Positions 46,883-58,448 of a stretch of DNA of 64,000 bases are shown piece by piece (the first letter of the stretch is position 1; each line of letters opens with the position of its first letter). Where the stretch lies: the NCBI RefSeq assembly GCF_028471905.1, contig NZ_CP116902.1, positions 2,994,501 through 3,058,500 on the forward strand, read 5' to 3'. Below the pieces are notes generated by a model. It saw nothing but the letters and a program-made list of their open reading frames with translations. It had not been told where the DNA came from and did no database searches. The translations under genes and the position numbers were made by a program. The DNA is from Aneurinibacillus uraniidurans. Lineage in GTDB: Bacteria; Bacillota; Bacilli; Aneurinibacillales; Aneurinibacillaceae.

Positions 46883-47656
46883 TTATTTTCCGGTAAAATT
46901 CGGTGTCCGCTTTTCTATAAACGCATTCATACCTTCTGCCTTATCTTCACTTGCAAACAAAAGATAGAAGCAATTGCGTTCATATTCAAGCCCTTCCATC
47001 GTTGTCGTATCAACTGCTTTGCCGACAGATTTTTTGATCAGACGTACCGCAAGTGGAGGCATGGTAGCGATGCGACGAGCAGTTTTGAGCGCTTCCACCC
47101 GGTATAGCTCAACCGGAACTACCCGATTAACAAGCCGATACTGCAGAGCTTCCTGTGCTGTAATCGGCTCACCTGTCAAAAGCATCTCCATTGCTTTCAA
47201 CTTGCCAACCGCTTTTGTTAAGCGCTGTGTACCACCCGCACCCGGCATAACACCAAGCTTAATCTCAGGCTGTCCGATCCGTGTGGTCTCAGATGCGATG
47301 ACCATATCACAGCTCATCATCAGCTCACAGCCACCACCGAGAACAAAACCGCTAACCGCTGCAATAATCGGCTTTGTCACAAGCATAATTCGATCCCACA
47401 CAGCAAACTGGTCCTTGACGAGCATCGAGATGACTCCATCGTGTGCCATCTCTTCAATATCTGCACCGGCAGCGAACGCTCGATCATTTCCTGTGATCAC
47501 CATACACCGTATCGCCTGATCTCGATCAAACGCTTCAAGTGCTGCGACAATCTCCTCAACCATCTGAAGGTTAAGCGCATTCAATACGTATGGTCGGTTC
47601 AACTCAATGATTCCAACGTTTTCTTCTACTGAAACAGTAATGAATGTATCGTTCAT
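46883..47656 (-). CDS. paaF: PaaF-like enoyl-CoA hydratase
   Basis: A 257-residue crotonase with AFAAGADIEEM near residue 60, SGFVLGGGCELMMSCDM near 100 and PEIKLGVMPGAGGTQRL near 128; both catalytic Glu are present. In the phenylacetate route PaaF hydrates 2,3-dehydroadipyl-CoA. Assignment as PaaF rests on context; general enoyl-CoA hydratase is the alternative. Confidence 0.8.
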   Translation of the reverse strand: MNDTFITVSVEENVGIIELNRPYVLNALNLQMVEEIVAALEAFDRDQAIRCMVITGNDRAFAAGADIEEMAHDGVISMLVKDQFAVWDRIMLVTKPIIAAVSGFVLGGGCELMMSCDMVIASETTRIGQPEIKLGVMPGAGGTQRLTKAVGKLKAMEMLLTGEPITAQEALQYRLVNRVVPVELYRVEALKTARRIATMPPLAVRLIKKSVGKAVDTTTMEGLEYERNCFYLLFASEDKAEGMNAFIEKRTPNFTGK

Positions 47657-47694
47657 AGCTATCTCCTTACTTATTCAACAATTACGAGTAGCTT

Positions 47695-48093
47695 TTAAGA
47701 TGTAATCGCTTTCGTTTTTCGCGCATACGTGCCAAGAGCAACGGCGACAAGTTCACCTTCTCCTGTTCGTACTTCCGCTTGCATAACGATTGTGCGTCCC
47801 CCACGCTTTACCACCTTGGATTGGGCAATCAACTTATCCCCTCGTGCAGGGGCAAGATAATTGACTTTACTCTCAAGGGTGACACACTGCTGCACACCAT
47901 CGATATGAGGAGCTGCTGCATGTCCCATAGCCACATCAGCTAGCGTACTTGTAACACCGCCGTGTACCACACCTTCGATACTATTGTAGTGTTCCGGTCG
48001 AATATCGAGCACAGCCGTGCATGTATCTTCATCCTGATGCTCGATTACAATGCCAACATACTGATTAAATCGGTTATTAGATATCATCTGCAA
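47695..48093 (-). CDS. paaI: PaaI-type hotdog thioesterase
   Basis: A 132-residue hotdog protein. NSIEGVVHGGVTSTLADVAMGHAA carries the PaaI His-Gly-Gly and helix-borne Asp; AEVRTGEGELVAVALGTY closes the fold. PaaI clears stalled phenylacetyl-CoA derivatives. Start is either TTG 48093 (AGGA 6 nt upstream) or ATG 48087. Confidence 0.8.
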   Translation of the reverse strand: MQMISNNRFNQYVGIVIEHQDEDTCTAVLDIRPEHYNSIEGVVHGGVTSTLADVAMGHAAAPHIDGVQQCVTLESKVNYLAPARGDKLIAQSKVVKRGGRTIVMQAEVRTGEGELVAVALGTYARKTKAITS

Positions 48094-48125
48094 TCACGTT
48101 CCTATTCTGTGAATATCAGGATGAA

Positions 48126-48425
48126 TTACTCAACTTCTGCGAAGTGCATCGAAACCAACTTCCCTGCAAATCCCATCAGATCTTTGCCTGCTGCCCGTCC
48201 TTCTGGAGAACTCAATGCTTCCGTGAGCGCTTCCTTTGTTTCGAAATACATCTCGGCAATAAGATGAAGGTTGCTGTCTCCCATTGGTCCACCATAAATC
48301 CGATTTACTTCGAGTTTAATGAGACCTGGCATTTTTGCTGCAAGCGGAGCATGCACTTCATTATAATGTTGATCAAAAGCTCCTGTATCTTCTGGCTTCT
48401 TATAAATAGCAATTAGCTTAACCAT
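48126..48425 (-). CDS. EthD-family protein
   Basis: A 99-residue ferredoxin-like dimeric barrel: VKLIAIYKKPEDTGAFDQHYNEVHAPLA is the EthD start pattern, with FxxHYxxxHxPLA, and GGPMGDSNLHLIAEMYFE follows. Relatives assist ring-oxygenating systems or degrade ring-cleavage products. First gene of the unit running to the FlK-type gene; ATG 48425 with GGAGGG upstream and a clear promoter at 48502-48531. Confidence 0.8.
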   Translation of the reverse strand: MVKLIAIYKKPEDTGAFDQHYNEVHAPLAAKMPGLIKLEVNRIYGGPMGDSNLHLIAEMYFETKEALTEALSSPEGRAAGKDLMGFAGKLVSMHFAEVE

Positions 48426-48501
48426 ATGTCCCTCCATGTATAAACGAATTAATATTACAAAATAAACGTACAGCGTGTAAAAATCGTATAGTAATAGTTA
48501 A

Positions 48502-48531
48502 AGTATAGTATTAAATGAGAACAAACGTCAA
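48502..48531 (-). promoter_or_regulatory. Promoter of the EthD-paaI-paaF-paaG-FlK unit
   Basis: Minus strand -35 TTGACG (48526-48531), 18-nt spacer, -10 TATACT (48502-48507). With the plus-strand promoter at 48666 it explains the 337-nt gap 48426-48762; the rest of that gap is AT-rich with nothing else seen. Confidence 0.6.
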
Positions 48532-48665
48532 TATTTTTAGAAAATTTCTATGATTCATTTACACCTTCTGCTACCTTACTAGTGCTTTATCATTACTTTA
48601 CAATTACTTTTCATCAATCGAACTAATGCCATATTCCTAGCTATTCCATAATATCCAATTGATAG

Positions 48666-48695
48666 TTGAAATACTCACAAGTCTTACGATATGAT
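48666..48695 (+). promoter_or_regulatory. Promoter of the HD-GYP gene
   Basis: -35 TTGAAA (48666-48671), 18-nt spacer, -10 TATGAT (48690-48695). Confidence 0.5.
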
Positions 48696-48762
48696 CTAAC
48701 TAATTACAATGGATTACTATACGATTTAGATAGAAAGACAGGCTTTTCAGGGGGGACTTGAT

Positions 48763-49830
48763 GTGAATCGTAAAAAATTATCGTATCTTCTAAAAGATGC
48801 CGTTCTAGCAGAAGATATTTATTCAAATACTGGCACACTATTGCTTGAGAAAGGCTCTCGGCTGCGCGGTACGGATATTACACTCCTTTTTAACCACGAT
48901 ATTGACAGCATTATGGTAGACGATGAAGAAAAGCATATTAAGCGAGACCTGATTCAGCAAATCCGAAATATTACCGGATCAGATAATAAGTCATTCGGTA
49001 ACTCCTATGTAAATAATCTGGATCAGATTAAAAGAATGTTTGAAGAAATTGAAGAAAATCGCCCAGTTTCTCTTCACTCGTATCTGGCCAGTTACTCCAA
49101 TCTATTGGAATCGGCACTTGAGAATACATCCATGCTCCTAGCTCTGCATAAAGTACGCGGCTTCGATGACTACACATATCGGCACAGTCTTAATGTCAGC
49201 CTGTTATGCGGTGTGATCGCCCGTCTGCTTCGACTCTCACCAGACGATATCTGGTTATACGGTCAGTGTGGACTGCTACATGACATCGGAAAACTTAAAC
49301 TCAACCCGATTCTTATTCAAAAAGACTATCAAAAACTAACAGATAGAGAAGAAGAACAGCTTCGTTCTCACACATCATCCGGGTATGAAATTCTCTCTCT
49401 AGTCTCCGGTGCGAACGATACAATTATGGAAGCAGCGCTATACCACCACGAATTTTTGGATGGCTCCGGTTATCCGAATGGTCTGCGAGGAGATCAGATT
49501 CCATTCCCTGCACAAGTAGTTGCTGTTGCCAATGAGTATGATCGATACTGTTCAGATCAAGTCGGCTCCCCGCATCTTTCACCTTACCAAGCCGCTCAGG
49601 AATTAACCAATGCCGCTTTCGCCAACCAGCTGAATCCTCGCATTGTTCTTCCTTTCGTACACTTTATCGTCGGCGGCTATATCGGCCACAATGTGACCCT
49701 TAATGACCAGACACGCGGAACGATTGTCTATTTAAACCCGGATGAACCGTTACGACCGCTTATTAAAACGGAAACGGGCTATATAGACTTGCGTCAGGCA
49801 CGCATGCTTTCCATTATCGAAATCGACTGA
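48763..49830 (+). CDS. HD-GYP domain protein (probable cyclic-di-GMP phosphodiesterase)
   Basis: A 355-residue cytoplasmic protein. N-terminal ~110 residues are a DUF3391-like beta/helical part; the HD-GYP domain has His141, the HD pair in LLHDIGK (173-174), YHHE (227-230) and DGSGYPNG (233-240), all needed for c-di-GMP cleavage. It should lower c-di-GMP and so favour motility. GTG 48763 follows GGGGGGAC. Single gene with its own promoter and terminator. Confidence 0.9.
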   Translation: MNRKKLSYLLKDAVLAEDIYSNTGTLLLEKGSRLRGTDITLLFNHDIDSIMVDDEEKHIKRDLIQQIRNITGSDNKSFGNSYVNNLDQIKRMFEEIEENRPVSLHSYLASYSNLLESALENTSMLLALHKVRGFDDYTYRHSLNVSLLCGVIARLLRLSPDDIWLYGQCGLLHDIGKLKLNPILIQKDYQKLTDREEEQLRSHTSSGYEILSLVSGANDTIMEAALYHHEFLDGSGYPNGLRGDQIPFPAQVVAVANEYDRYCSDQVGSPHLSPYQAAQELTNAAFANQLNPRIVLPFVHFIVGGYIGHNVTLNDQTRGTIVYLNPDEPLRPLIKTETGYIDLRQARMLSIIEID

Positions 49831-49835
49831 TTACA

Positions 49836-49885
49836 GAAAGGCTCCGATCGTCTACCAAGCATGTAGACAGTCGGAGCCTTTTTTC
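49836..49885 (+). terminator. Terminator of the HD-GYP gene
   Basis: Stem AAAGGCTCCGA / TCGGAGCCTTT with inner GTCTAC/GTAGAC pairing and TTTTT. Confidence 0.85.
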
Positions 49886-49900
49886 TATATTTGTATTCGA

Positions 49901-50290
49901 TTATTTTCCGGCGGGTTCAACAAATTGTAGAAGTTCCTGATCCGGTCCATGGAAGAAAATTGTTCGTCCCCCATCAATTGCCCGCTTCGGCTCTTCTGTC
50001 GTAAATATAATCCCTCGTTCCCCGTAATATGCCATCGCTTCTTCTATATTGTCCACTGTAAATGCAAGATGGTTTACTACGCTCTGTGTACTGTATTCAC
50101 TGCCTGAGGCAAGATCTCGAATCAGTTCAATCTCAAAACCTGGTTGATTCGGATGTAGCAGAAAAGCCATCTCTCGTACAGCATTCTCTCCACGTGCGCG
50201 TACTTGATAGCCAAACATTTCTGTATAAAAAGAAATAGAGCGGTCCATATCTACTACGACAAGTGCTACGTGTTCTGCTTTTCTAATCAT
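49901..50290 (-). CDS. VOC-family protein (glyoxalase-like)
   Basis: A 129-residue vicinal-oxygen-chelate protein. IRKAEHVALVVVDMDRSISFYTEMFG at the start, VNHLAFTVDNIEEAMAYY in the middle and FFHGPDQELLQFVEP at the end give the paired beta-alpha-beta-beta-beta units with metal ligands His7, Glu54-region, His76-region and Glu123-region. Could be a lactoylglutathione-lyase-like or dioxygenase-type enzyme. Start ATG 50290, GAGG 7 nt upstream. Confidence 0.8.
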   Translation of the reverse strand: MIRKAEHVALVVVDMDRSISFYTEMFGYQVRARGENAVREMAFLLHPNQPGFEIELIRDLASGSEYSTQSVVNHLAFTVDNIEEAMAYYGERGIIFTTEEPKRAIDGGRTIFFHGPDQELLQFVEPAGK

Positions 50291-50440
50291 CGTATGTATC
50301 CTCGCTTTCATATCGTATGTAACCATCTTACTATACAATCTTCATGTACTGGGTCGATGAATACATTTTCTATCAAGCAAAATTCGTGCCAGTATGATAA
50401 AATGGCAAAAGGTATTGTTATTTCGTAGGAGGATCACAGC

Positions 50441-50959
50441 ATGACACAACAAACAATACAAGCCAAATACGTACGCGAGTCGCGTACAATAAAAGAAAGC
50501 ATGGTGCTACCACCTGATACCAATCACCATGGTACGATGTTCGGTGGTGAAGTGATGGCCTACATTGATGATGTAGCAACAATTGCAGCAACGAAACACG
50601 CTCGTCACCCAGTTGTAACTGCATCGACTGATTCCGTCGACTTCCTTCATCCGATTAAAGCAGGCTATGCGGTGCGTCTCGAATCATTCGTTACCTGGAC
50701 ACACAAAACGTCTATGGAGATTTTCGTCCGCATCGTATCAGAAGACTTGCTGACCGGTGAAAAAATCGTCTGCGCTACCTCGTTTCTGACATTCGTAGCA
50801 CTTGATGAAGCTGGCAAACCGATCTCGGTACCACCCATCGTACCAGAAACACCAGAAGAAATCGCCCTGCATGAATCTGCCCCACGTCGCGCCTCCGCAC
50901 GCCGCGAACGCCGTAGCGAAAGCAAAGTATTCGCCGCAGAGTTTGGTATCGTGAACTAG
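50441..50959 (+). CDS. ykhA: Acyl-CoA thioesterase (YkhA/YciA type)
   Basis: A 172-residue hotdog thioesterase. PPDTNHHGTMFGGEVMAYID near residue 24 carries the ACOT-type His-Gly...Gly-Gly; ASTDSVDFLHPIKAG is the second conserved strand. Hydrolyses medium/long-chain acyl-CoA. A basic C-terminal tail (APRRASARRERRSESK) is longer than usual. AGGAGGATC precedes ATG 50441; the next gene follows by 35 nt. Confidence 0.88.
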   Translation: MTQQTIQAKYVRESRTIKESMVLPPDTNHHGTMFGGEVMAYIDDVATIAATKHARHPVVTASTDSVDFLHPIKAGYAVRLESFVTWTHKTSMEIFVRIVSEDLLTGEKIVCATSFLTFVALDEAGKPISVPPIVPETPEEIALHESAPRRASARRERRSESKVFAAEFGIVN

Positions 50960-50994
50960 GGATCATTCTTATTTCATAGAATAGGAGACACACA

Positions 50995-51339
50995 ATGAGT
51001 ACAATGCACCCAACTCTTGATTTCCATATTGATGCCTTCCGTCCAATGATGGACGAACCTACATTCGAACTGTTCACAGACTGGTGCCACCGTTATCAGG
51101 AAGATACGATGCCGTATCCATTCGCGATGTTAAGTTGGATGCTTGATGATTATGGCTACTGGGGCAAGCAGATTGGCAAAGAGAACCTTTATGAGTACTA
51201 TTATGACGCACTTGAATTCGATGAACTGTACGCGCTGCTGTACAAAATTCAGGCGTTTACGCTGTATGGCTATGGCAACTGGTCAAACAATGACCGCAAA
51301 CGCAAAGGGCTGCAGCCAGTTCGATTTAAACAAGTATAA
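50995..51339 (+). CDS. Hypothetical protein downstream of the thioesterase
   Basis: A 114-residue acidic protein rich in Tyr, Trp and Phe (MLDDYGYWGKQIGKENLYEYYYDALEFDELY). No recognised family and no TM. AGGAGA precedes ATG 50995. Likely in one transcript with the thioesterase, ended at 51354-51397. Confidence 0.6.
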   Translation: MSTMHPTLDFHIDAFRPMMDEPTFELFTDWCHRYQEDTMPYPFAMLSWMLDDYGYWGKQIGKENLYEYYYDALEFDELYALLYKIQAFTLYGYGNWSNNDRKRKGLQPVRFKQV

Positions 51340-51353
51340 AGACCGTCAAGAGA

Positions 51354-51397
51354 GACTGCCCCAAGCCAGAACATGGCCATAGGGGCAGTTTTTTTGT
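51354..51397 (+). terminator. Terminator of ykhA unit
   Basis: Stem ACTGCCCC / GGGGCAGT with an inner GCCA/TGGC pair and TTTTTTT. Confidence 0.85.
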
Positions 51398-51409
51398 GGT
51401 ATCGACAAC

Positions 51410-51505
51410 GTGTGGTGGTGAGGGAGTGGGAGAAGGGAGGAGTCGTTTCGGTACGCTTGCAGGGAAGTGACGAGGTCCCACCCGATCCCGGCTTCTCCAC
51501 CACAC
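51410..51505. repeat. Dispersed intergenic inverted-repeat element, copy C
   Basis: Between the convergent 50995 gene and thiC. Inverted ends GTGTGGTGGTGAGGGAGTGG (51410-51429) and the reverse of GTGTGGTGGAGAAGCCGGGA (ending 51505). On the minus strand it aligns with copy A through GGGATCGGGTGGGACCTCG and the neighbouring terminator and CTTGG spacer also align. Confidence 0.75.
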
Positions 51506-51525
51506 TTTGGAGAAAACAGCCACCA

Positions 51526-51577
51526 AGAAAAAAGAGGCTGTCTCAGCCGCTTTGTTACAGCTTTTGAGACAGCCTCT
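51526..51577 (-). terminator. Terminator of thiC, part of the repeat unit
   Basis: Stem GAGGCTGTCTCA / TGAGACAGCCTC with TTTTTT on the minus strand; nearly the same hairpin as 2110-2157. Confidence 0.85.
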
Positions 51578-51602
51578 TCCTTTTAATCACAACTCTTCTT
51601 GC

Positions 51603-53622
<2,020 letters not shown>

Positions 53623-53707
53623 AGTAAACATGTTATGTTTTTATTGTATTCGTGATTACATAGAAACATTAACACTTTCTATTTTAAAAATCAATATGTC
53701 GGTATTG

Positions 53708-54646
53708 CTACTTTTTCGTAACCAATTCAAGCTTAACCGGGATACTCGCTGGAACTTTCTCCCCTTTTACTACTTTTTTCGCAGCTTCTACCGCTTGTTT
53801 TCCAATCAGCTCTGGTTTCTGAGCAATGGTAGCGCTCATCCGACCGTCTTGTACAGCTTTTACCGCATCAGCTGTAGCATCAAACCCGACAACGACCACA
53901 TCTTTTAAGCCCGCTGCCTGAATCGCTTGAATAGCTCCGAGTGCCATTTCATCGTTATGGGCAAATACAGCTTTGACATCTTTATTAGCCTGAAGAATGT
54001 TCTCCATTACGCTCAATCCTTTGGCGCGGTCAAAATCAGCTGGCTGCTTCGCGACAACTTTTACGCCTGGTTCTTTATCGACGATTTCATGGAATCCTTG
54101 GCCACGCTCACGAGCTGCTGAAGAACCTGGAATGCCTTCAAGTTCAACGATATTACCCTTCTTGCCGATTTTATCGAGTAAATATTTAGCTGCCATACGG
54201 CCACCCTCTACGTTATCAGACGCTACATGAGAGACAACCTTGCCCCCTTCTGCACTACGGTCAACTGTAATAACCGGGATATTAGCATTATTAGCAGACT
54301 TAATCGCAGACGCAATCGCGGCAGAGTCTGTAGGATTTACCAGAATCACATCGACCTTACGCTGAATCAAATCCTCAATGCCGGAGATTTGCTTCGCCGG
54401 GTCATCCTGTGCATCTACTGTTACCAGTTTCATCCCGTTCGCGGTCGCTGCTTTCTCTGCCCCCTGTTTTAAGCTGACGAAAAATGGATTGTTTTGCGTA
54501 GAGACAGCTAGACCAACTGTTGCTTGTCCTGTCTTGCCACCTTGCGCACCCTTATTATCGCTTGTACCTGGTGCCTGTGTCGTACAGCCTGCTAACAAAG
54601 AGATGCCAAGCAAGCCGGCTACCATTCCTTTAATAAGTCGTTTCAT
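53708..54646 (-). CDS. rbsB: Ribose ABC transporter substrate-binding lipoprotein
   Basis: A 312-residue periplasmic-binding-protein-fold lipoprotein; lipobox LLAGCTTQ (Cys21). TVGLAVSTQNNPFFVSLKQG, ITVDRSAEGGKVVSHVASDN and AVFAHNDEMALGAIQA are typical of RbsB. Binds ribose outside the membrane for RbsAC. Last gene of rbsRKDACB. Confidence 0.93.
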   Translation of the reverse strand: MKRLIKGMVAGLLGISLLAGCTTQAPGTSDNKGAQGGKTGQATVGLAVSTQNNPFFVSLKQGAEKAATANGMKLVTVDAQDDPAKQISGIEDLIQRKVDVILVNPTDSAAIASAIKSANNANIPVITVDRSAEGGKVVSHVASDNVEGGRMAAKYLLDKIGKKGNIVELEGIPGSSAARERGQGFHEIVDKEPGVKVVAKQPADFDRAKGLSVMENILQANKDVKAVFAHNDEMALGAIQAIQAAGLKDVVVVGFDATADAVKAVQDGRMSATIAQKPELIGKQAVEAAKKVVKGEKVPASIPVKLELVTKK

Positions 54647-54676
54647 GTGTGATGCCCCCTTAAGTAGATAAATAAA

Positions 54677-55618
54677 CTATGCTGCTTTTTTGCGGTCAAG
54701 AAGCACCGCCAGCAAAATGACAGCCCCTTTGACTACCTGCTGGTAGAAAGAGGAGACTTCCAGTAAGTTCAGGCCGTTGTTCAGTACCCCGATAATCATG
54801 GCACCAATCAGCGTACCAAAAATCCAACCGCGTCCACCTGACAGGCTTGTCCCGCCAAGCACAACCGCGGCGATTGCATCCAGCTCATAGCCCGCTCCGG
54901 CATTCGGCTGTGCTGAGTTTAGGCGCGAAGTGAGAATAATCCCCGCGAAGGCTGACAGAAAACCTGTTAGCGCATAAATGTATAGTTTGACACGGCCTAC
55001 CTTAATGCCAGATAGAATAGAGGCTTCCTCATTCCCCCCAATGGCATACACGCGGCGGCCAAATGCGGTTCTACGAAGAACGAAATACAGAATGATAAAT
55101 AAGATCAACATCCAGATAACCGGAACAGGAATATACGAAAAATACCCTGCACCTAGCATCGTAAACAGGTCGCTATTAAATCCAGTAATTGGACTCCCGT
55201 CCGTATAGACGAGTGCCAGTCCACGGAAAATCGTCATCGTAGCCAGCGTAGCAATGAATGGTGCTACTTTTCCTTTTGTAATCAACAAACCGTTGATTGC
55301 TCCCATTACCGTACCTGCCGCAAGACCACACAAGATTGCAAGCACAGCGCTCATACCATTCGTCATCATACTAGCCGTAACGGCACCGGAAAGTGCGAGA
55401 ACCGCACCGACAGATAGGTCAATGCCACCTGTCAGAATGACGAACGTCATCCCGAATGCAATCAGTGCGTTAACAGACACCTGGCGCATGACATTTAGAA
55501 TATTATTTTCAGTCAAAAAATCCGGGCTCATAATCGACAAAATCACAATAATGACAAGAAGCCCGATCAGCGAACCAAGTCGCTGTATACTCGTAGAAAA
55601 TTTTTTAGTCGTTCCCAT
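54677..55618 (-). CDS. rbsC: Ribose ABC transporter permease
   Basis: A 313-residue permease with 8-10 TM segments; AFGMTFVILTGGIDLSVGAVLALSG is the hallmark of the BPD_transp_2 family and GGTSLSGGRG lies near the EAA-like coupling loop. Dimer channel for ribose. Start ATG 55618 is 3 nt from the rbsA stop. Confidence 0.95.
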   Translation of the reverse strand: MGTTKKFSTSIQRLGSLIGLLVIIVILSIMSPDFLTENNILNVMRQVSVNALIAFGMTFVILTGGIDLSVGAVLALSGAVTASMMTNGMSAVLAILCGLAAGTVMGAINGLLITKGKVAPFIATLATMTIFRGLALVYTDGSPITGFNSDLFTMLGAGYFSYIPVPVIWMLILFIILYFVLRRTAFGRRVYAIGGNEEASILSGIKVGRVKLYIYALTGFLSAFAGIILTSRLNSAQPNAGAGYELDAIAAVVLGGTSLSGGRGWIFGTLIGAMIIGVLNNGLNLLEVSSFYQQVVKGAVILLAVLLDRKKAA

Positions 55619-55620
55619 TG

Positions 55621-57108
55621 TTACTTCCCTCCGGTCGCTGCGTGCATAATCGCTTCCTGTGTCGCATCGCAGGCATCCATCACAGCAGTCAGCTTTCCTT
55701 CATGCATAACCAAAATTCGATCACTCATCCCGAGAATCTCCGGTAGCTCGGATGAAATCATGATGATGGTGACACCTTCTGCTGTCAGTTCGTTCATAAT
55801 GTGATAAATTTCTTTCTTAGCACCAATATCAACACCACGTGTCGGCTCGTCTAAAATGAGAACTTTCGGCTGGATACCGAGCCATTTGCCAATGACGACT
55901 TTTTGCTGATTGCCGCCTGACAGTGATTTGACGTGCTGTTCAGCATCTCTTGTTTTAATGTTTAGACGCGTAATCATATCGCGTACGAGATGCTTTTCTT
56001 TCCCGACCGCCATCAAGCCGTTGCGAGATAAAACGGACAGGTTCGGCAAGGCAATGTTCTCACGTACCGATAGTTCAAGCACGAGCCCCTCAGCTTTGCG
56101 ATCTTCCGTAACGAACGCAATCCCTTGGCGAATTGCATCTTCCGGTTTGCGAATGGTAACTTCTTGTCCGTCAAGTACAACCCGACCGCTTTTCTTTGGA
56201 ACCACACCGAATAAGGTGCGCATAATTTCTGTCCGACCTGCTCCCATAAGCCCTGCGACACCTAGAATTTCGCCCTGGCGTGCGGTAAAGCTAATATCCT
56301 GCAAGATACCACCGTCACTTAAATTCTCAACACGAAGCCGTTCTTCTCCCGGCTTGGCGGATCGTTCCGGGAAGCGTTCTCCCAGCTCACGACCAACCAT
56401 CATCTGTACGATGCGGTCAAGCGTTGTCTCTTTAATGATCTCCGTTCCGACAAACGTACCGTCACGCAACACTGAGATGCGATCGCAAAGCGCAAAAATT
56501 TCTTCCATTCGGTGCGAGATGTATACGATCCCGACACCTTGCTTGCGCAGGTCACGAATCACGCTGAACAGTGCCTCAATTTCCCGCTCTGTCAAAGCAG
56601 CGGTCGGTTCATCCATAATTAATACTTCTGCATTCAACGATAACGCACGTGCAATCTCGATCATCTGCTGCTGCCCAATCGAAAGCGTTCCCGCCTCTGT
56701 ATCTGGATCAATCTGAACCCCGAGCCGACCTAAATACTCTTTTGTTCTGGCCTTCATTTCTTTTGTGCGCAGAACGCCAAAAGCCCCGGTCAAATCCCGC
56801 CCGAGAAACATATTCTCCATTACGGTCAGCTGCGGAATAATGTTGAGTTCCTGGTGAATGACCGCGATTCCCTTTTCCTCCGCGTCCTTCGGTCCACTGA
56901 ACTCTACTTCCTCTCCGCGCACCCGGATTACTCCTGTGTCTTTTGGATAAATGCCGGTTAAAATTTTCATTAACGTTGATTTTCCGGCCCCATTCTCACC
57001 CATTAACGCATGAATTTCACCTTTGTCGAGCGAGAAGGAAACATTTTTGAGTACATGCACCGCACCGAACGACTTGCTGATGTCCGTCATTTCAATTACT
57101 TGATTCAT
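55621..57108 (-). CDS. rbsA: Ribose ABC transporter ATPase (two domains)
   Basis: A 495-residue ATPase with two ABC modules. Module 1: Walker [10 protein letters not shown] near residue 37, signature [15 protein letters not shown], Walker [12 protein letters not shown]. Module 2 has a degenerate Walker A (GLMGAGRTE) and signature [15 protein letters not shown] with [15 protein letters not shown]; this asymmetry is normal for RbsA. Powers ribose uptake. Confidence 0.96.
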   Translation of the reverse strand: MNQVIEMTDISKSFGAVHVLKNVSFSLDKGEIHALMGENGAGKSTLMKILTGIYPKDTGVIRVRGEEVEFSGPKDAEEKGIAVIHQELNIIPQLTVMENMFLGRDLTGAFGVLRTKEMKARTKEYLGRLGVQIDPDTEAGTLSIGQQQMIEIARALSLNAEVLIMDEPTAALTEREIEALFSVIRDLRKQGVGIVYISHRMEEIFALCDRISVLRDGTFVGTEIIKETTLDRIVQMMVGRELGERFPERSAKPGEERLRVENLSDGGILQDISFTARQGEILGVAGLMGAGRTEIMRTLFGVVPKKSGRVVLDGQEVTIRKPEDAIRQGIAFVTEDRKAEGLVLELSVRENIALPNLSVLSRNGLMAVGKEKHLVRDMITRLNIKTRDAEQHVKSLSGGNQQKVVIGKWLGIQPKVLILDEPTRGVDIGAKKEIYHIMNELTAEGVTIIMISSELPEILGMSDRILVMHEGKLTAVMDACDATQEAIMHAATGGK

Positions 57109-57126
57109 GCCTATCCTTCCCTCGCT

Positions 57127-57522
57127 TTAAAAAATAACGCCCGCCTGCAAAATAATATTCGCATACGGTGTCGCCTCTCCCGTACGAATGATAGCCTTTG
57201 CCTGTTGGGTAAGCGCCTTGAACTGCTCATGCGCAACATACGTAACTGTTGTTTCATTCAGAAGCGAAAGTGTTTGTTCTTTTACTACAGGATTGTGTAC
57301 GGTAATCTCAGAAGCAAGCACCGCGCTTTCGACTTGCATATCTGCAAGTACAACTTCGAGCGTCTCCAGAAATGACGGCATCCCCTGTTTCAATGCGAGA
57401 TCAATCCGTTTCACACCATCCGGGATCGGCAATCCGCAATCTGCAATGACAATCGTGTCTGTATGACCAAGACGGGCGAGCACAGCGGTAATCTCGCTGT
57501 TTAGTGTGCCATGTTTTTTCAT
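57127..57522 (-). CDS. rbsD: D-ribose pyranase
   Basis: A 131-residue enzyme converting beta-pyranose to furanose ribose for the kinase. [22 protein letters not shown] is the family start with the catalytic His20; [11 protein letters not shown] is the family end. ATG 57522, AAGGAG upstream, 4 nt after rbsK. Confidence 0.96.
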   Translation of the reverse strand: MKKHGTLNSEITAVLARLGHTDTIVIADCGLPIPDGVKRIDLALKQGMPSFLETLEVVLADMQVESAVLASEITVHNPVVKEQTLSLLNETTVTYVAHEQFKALTQQAKAIIRTGEATPYANIILQAGVIF

Positions 57523-57526
57523 GCTG

Positions 57527-58444
57527 CTACTCCTTTATCTGCCCTAAAAATTGCTCCACTTCCTGCTCTGTTGGCATGCCTCCCTGCGCACCAAACTTGG
57601 TAACGGACAGGGCACTCGCTGCAACCGCATATCGGACCGCTGCAGCCATGTCAGCCCCACGACCAATCATGACAGCAAGCGCTGCGTTGCATGTATCTCC
57701 GGCACCTGTTGTATCGACCACATTCACCTGAAAACCTGGTTGGTGGACGACGCTACCATCTTGTTGCTTGTAGTATGCACCATCTCCGCCTTTTGTCATC
57801 ATGATAACGCCTGAATACATCTGCAACAGCTCATGGAAATCTTCTGTTTGCTCCGGGTTACGATTGAGCATAATCGCTAGTTCATATTCATTAGGGGTTA
57901 CCACCGCTACCCCGGCTAATAGTTCAGCGGGAAGCGCGATCGCTGGAGCCGGATTCAACACAACAGGCACACCATATTTGCCGGCAATCCGAACGGCTTC
58001 CGCTACCGCAGGCAGCGGAATTTCAAGCTGAAGCAGCACGACATCTGCCTGCTTAATCGCCTCTTCTGCCTGCTGGACTTTTTCAGGTGTCACGGCGTGG
58101 TTCGCTCCCGGCACGACAATAATCGAGTTGTCCCCGTTCTCTACCACGATGGATGCGATTCCTGTTGATGCATGTGTAATCGGTTCCACATAGTCGACAT
58201 TTACGTTTTCTTCTTGCAAACGTTGAACAAGTTCCGCCCCGAATCCATCATCTCCCACACAGCCAACCATCGTAACCTGCGCACCAAGCCTAGCACATGC
58301 TACCGCCTGATTGGCTCCCTTGCCGCCAGGAAGTGTGGAGAAGCCTGTGCCAAGCACGGTTTCTCCAATCGTCGGAACACGCGGCGTTTCCGTCACCAGA
58401 TCCATGTTGATGCTTCCAATGACTGTAATACGTGGTTGTTTCAC
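57527..58444 (-). CDS. rbsK: Ribokinase
   Basis: A 305-residue PfkB kinase phosphorylating ribose to ribose-5-phosphate. [12 protein letters not shown] at the start, [15 protein letters not shown] near residue 40 (PfkB signature 1) and [15 protein letters not shown] near 245 (signature 2, catalytic Asp). Start GTG 58444 with AAGGGG upstream; the longer frame to 58528 overlaps rbsR and is rejected. Confidence 0.95.
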   Translation of the reverse strand: MKQPRITVIGSINMDLVTETPRVPTIGETVLGTGFSTLPGGKGANQAVACARLGAQVTMVGCVGDDGFGAELVQRLQEENVNVDYVEPITHASTGIASIVVENGDNSIIVVPGANHAVTPEKVQQAEEAIKQADVVLLQLEIPLPAVAEAVRIAGKYGVPVVLNPAPAIALPAELLAGVAVVTPNEYELAIMLNRNPEQTEDFHELLQMYSGVIMMTKGGDGAYYKQQDGSVVHQPGFQVNVVDTTGAGDTCNAALAVMIGRGADMAAAVRYAVAASALSVTKFGAQGGMPTEQEVEQFLGQIKE

Positions 58445-58448
58445 AAAA

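Noticed and set aside
55910-56716. 268-codon ORF antisense to rbsA
   Set aside because: Ser/Arg/Thr-rich shadow; rbsA is full length with all ABC motifs.
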